Shown here: in pieces, positions 4,347-5,137 of the stretch
How positions within the stretch are numbered: position 1 is the first letter of the stretch
Layout: each line of letters opens with the position of its first letter
Source of the DNA: a bacterium
GTDB lineage: Bacteria; Chloroflexota; Dormibacteria; Aeolococcales; Bog-877
Direction of reading: 5' to 3'
NCBI GenBank assembly: GCA_021844355.1
Contig: JAKBTP010000035.1
Span: 1-5,137 of the forward strand
DNA: 5,137 nucleotides
The notes under the pieces: generated by a model
The model's input: only the letters and a program-made list of their open reading frames with translations
Database searches by the model: none
Told to the model about the DNA's origin: nothing
Program-made: the position numbers and the translations under genes

Positions 4347-5137
4347 GGATCCCCGGGGCGCCCAGCCAGGACAGCGGAAGCCAGCCTCTCCGGCGAGTCG
4401 GACTCCAGGGCATCGGGGAAGTGGCAGCAGACCTCGCTGACCCCTAGGTCAAGGTAGGCTTGAAGCTGTTGGGCGCAGCCTTCGGGTGTCCCCACCAGCC
4501 GCCGGGCCCGGAACTTGGAACGTTCCTCTCCGTGCCGGTTGTACCGCTCCACCAGCCGGTCCGCCTGGACCTCAGTCTCCCCCACCAGGCAGTCGAGGAC
4601 CACCGCGACGCGGACGCTGTGAAGCGGTCGGCCGACCTGGCGGCAGTGCTCGGCGAGGACATCCAGCTTGCGGGAGACTCGTTCGGGAGGGCCGAAGAGG
4701 CTGCAGCCGTCGGCGTGCCTGGCCACCTGCCACAGGGTGAGCCGCTCACCCCCCCCGGCGATCCAGACCGGGGGGAATGGTTGCTGCAGCGGCCGGGGGG
4801 TCACGGCGGCACCGTCGACCACCGTGTAGCGGCCCTCGAAGTGGGTGGGCTCCCCGGTCCAGCAGGCCCGCAGGAGCTCGGCGGCTTCGCCGGCGGCCAG
4901 GATCCGCTCCCTCAGTGCAGGTGTCGGCAGCCCGAACGCCCTCAGCTCCCGGGCGTCGGAGCCGGCACCGAGCCCCACCTCCAGCCGGCCCCCGCTCAGG
5001 ACGTCCAGGTTGGCGAGCTGGTGCGCGAGCGGCCCGAGGTGGTGCCGGGGTAGTGCCAGGCACATCGTGCCCACCCGCACCTGGGTGGTGGCCCAGGCGA
5101 CCACCGCCAGGGCGATCAAGGGATCCAGGATCGGGCC
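4316..5137 (-). CDS. LLM-class (luciferase-like) flavin/F420-dependent oxidoreductase, N-terminus missing
   Basis: 273 residues are visible, and the reading frame is still open at the right edge (GPILDPLIALAVVAWATTQ). The usual start and first beta strand, probably 40-60 residues, therefore lie outside the window; a TTG at 5119 is not the real start. Family signatures: DPLIALAVVAWATTQVRVGT at 5-24, the hallmark LDVLSGGRLEVGLGAG at 44-59 with RELRAFG behind it, HFEGRY about 99-104, PRPLQQPFPPVWIAGGGE at 114-131, and GTPEG at 216-220 in the cofactor-phosphate-side segment of the TIM barrel. The fold binds FMN or, commonly in actinobacteria, coenzyme F420. I lean to F420 from the family type but cannot prove it. 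The substrate is unknown. It runs convergent to the penicillin-binding protein gene and ends inside it; the last nine residues (QQVPFQPER) and stop are antisense to that gene's 3' end. Confidence 0.9.
   Translation of the reverse strand, partial: GPILDPLIALAVVAWATTQVRVGTMCLALPRHHLGPLAHQLANLDVLSGGRLEVGLGAGSDARELRAFGLPTPALRERILAAGEAAELLRACWTGEPTHFEGRYTVVDGAAVTPRPLQQPFPPVWIAGGGERLTLWQVARHADGCSLFGPPERVSRKLDVLAEHCRQVGRPLHSVRVAVVLDCLVGETEVQADRLVERYNRHGEERSKFRARRLVGTPEGCAQQLQAYLDLGVSEVCCHFPDALESDSPERLASAVLAGRPGDPQQVPFQPER

Overview
The window is high-GC bacterial DNA. Its third codon positions are strongly G/C and most unused reading frames are open. Several features suggest an actinobacterium or a close Terrabacteria relative such as Chloroflexota or Dormibacterota: a tiny bS22/AURKAIP1-COX24 type ribosomal protein gene, a flavin/F420-type luciferase-like oxidoreductase, and a class A penicillin-binding protein with a long basic cytoplasmic tail. 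I cannot fix the phylum from this sequence alone.

Layout, left to right. (1) 1-155, minus strand: the 5' end of a HIT-family (histidine triad) gene that runs off the left edge. (2) 156-284: a divergent intergenic region with a good sigma70-type promoter (TTGACG-18-TAGACT) and a perfect 13-bp palindrome at the expected transcription start. (3) 285-380, plus strand: a 31-residue, very basic ribosomal protein of the bS22 type. (4) 437-512, plus strand: tRNA-Ala with anticodon CGC and an encoded CCA, placed directly behind a TATACT -10 box. (5) 513-666: no gene; a run of mutually complementary GC-rich arms lies behind the tRNA and a further hairpin lies near the convergent AAA gene. (6) 667-1983, minus strand: an AAA+ ATPase with a probable N-terminal winged helix; its precise function is unknown to me. 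(7) 1984-2213: a 230-bp divergent control region with a perfect 14-bp palindrome, a second inverted repeat, an 8-bp direct repeat and a CATAAT -10 candidate. (8) 2214-4346, plus strand: a complete bifunctional class A penicillin-binding protein (GT51 glycosyltransferase plus transpeptidase). (9) 4316-5137, minus strand: a luciferase-like (LLM class) oxidoreductase cut off at its N-terminus by the right edge. It overlaps the penicillin-binding protein gene tail to tail by 31 bp.

Most genes look like housekeeping: translation (bS22, tRNA-Ala), nucleotide metabolism (HIT), cell-wall synthesis (penicillin-binding protein) and redox metabolism (LLM enzyme). There is no integrase, transposase, CRISPR array, toxin-antitoxin pair or phage gene. 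The least explained parts are the AAA+ ATPase and the inverted-repeat-rich region between it and the penicillin-binding protein gene. I see no convincing multi-gene novel system.
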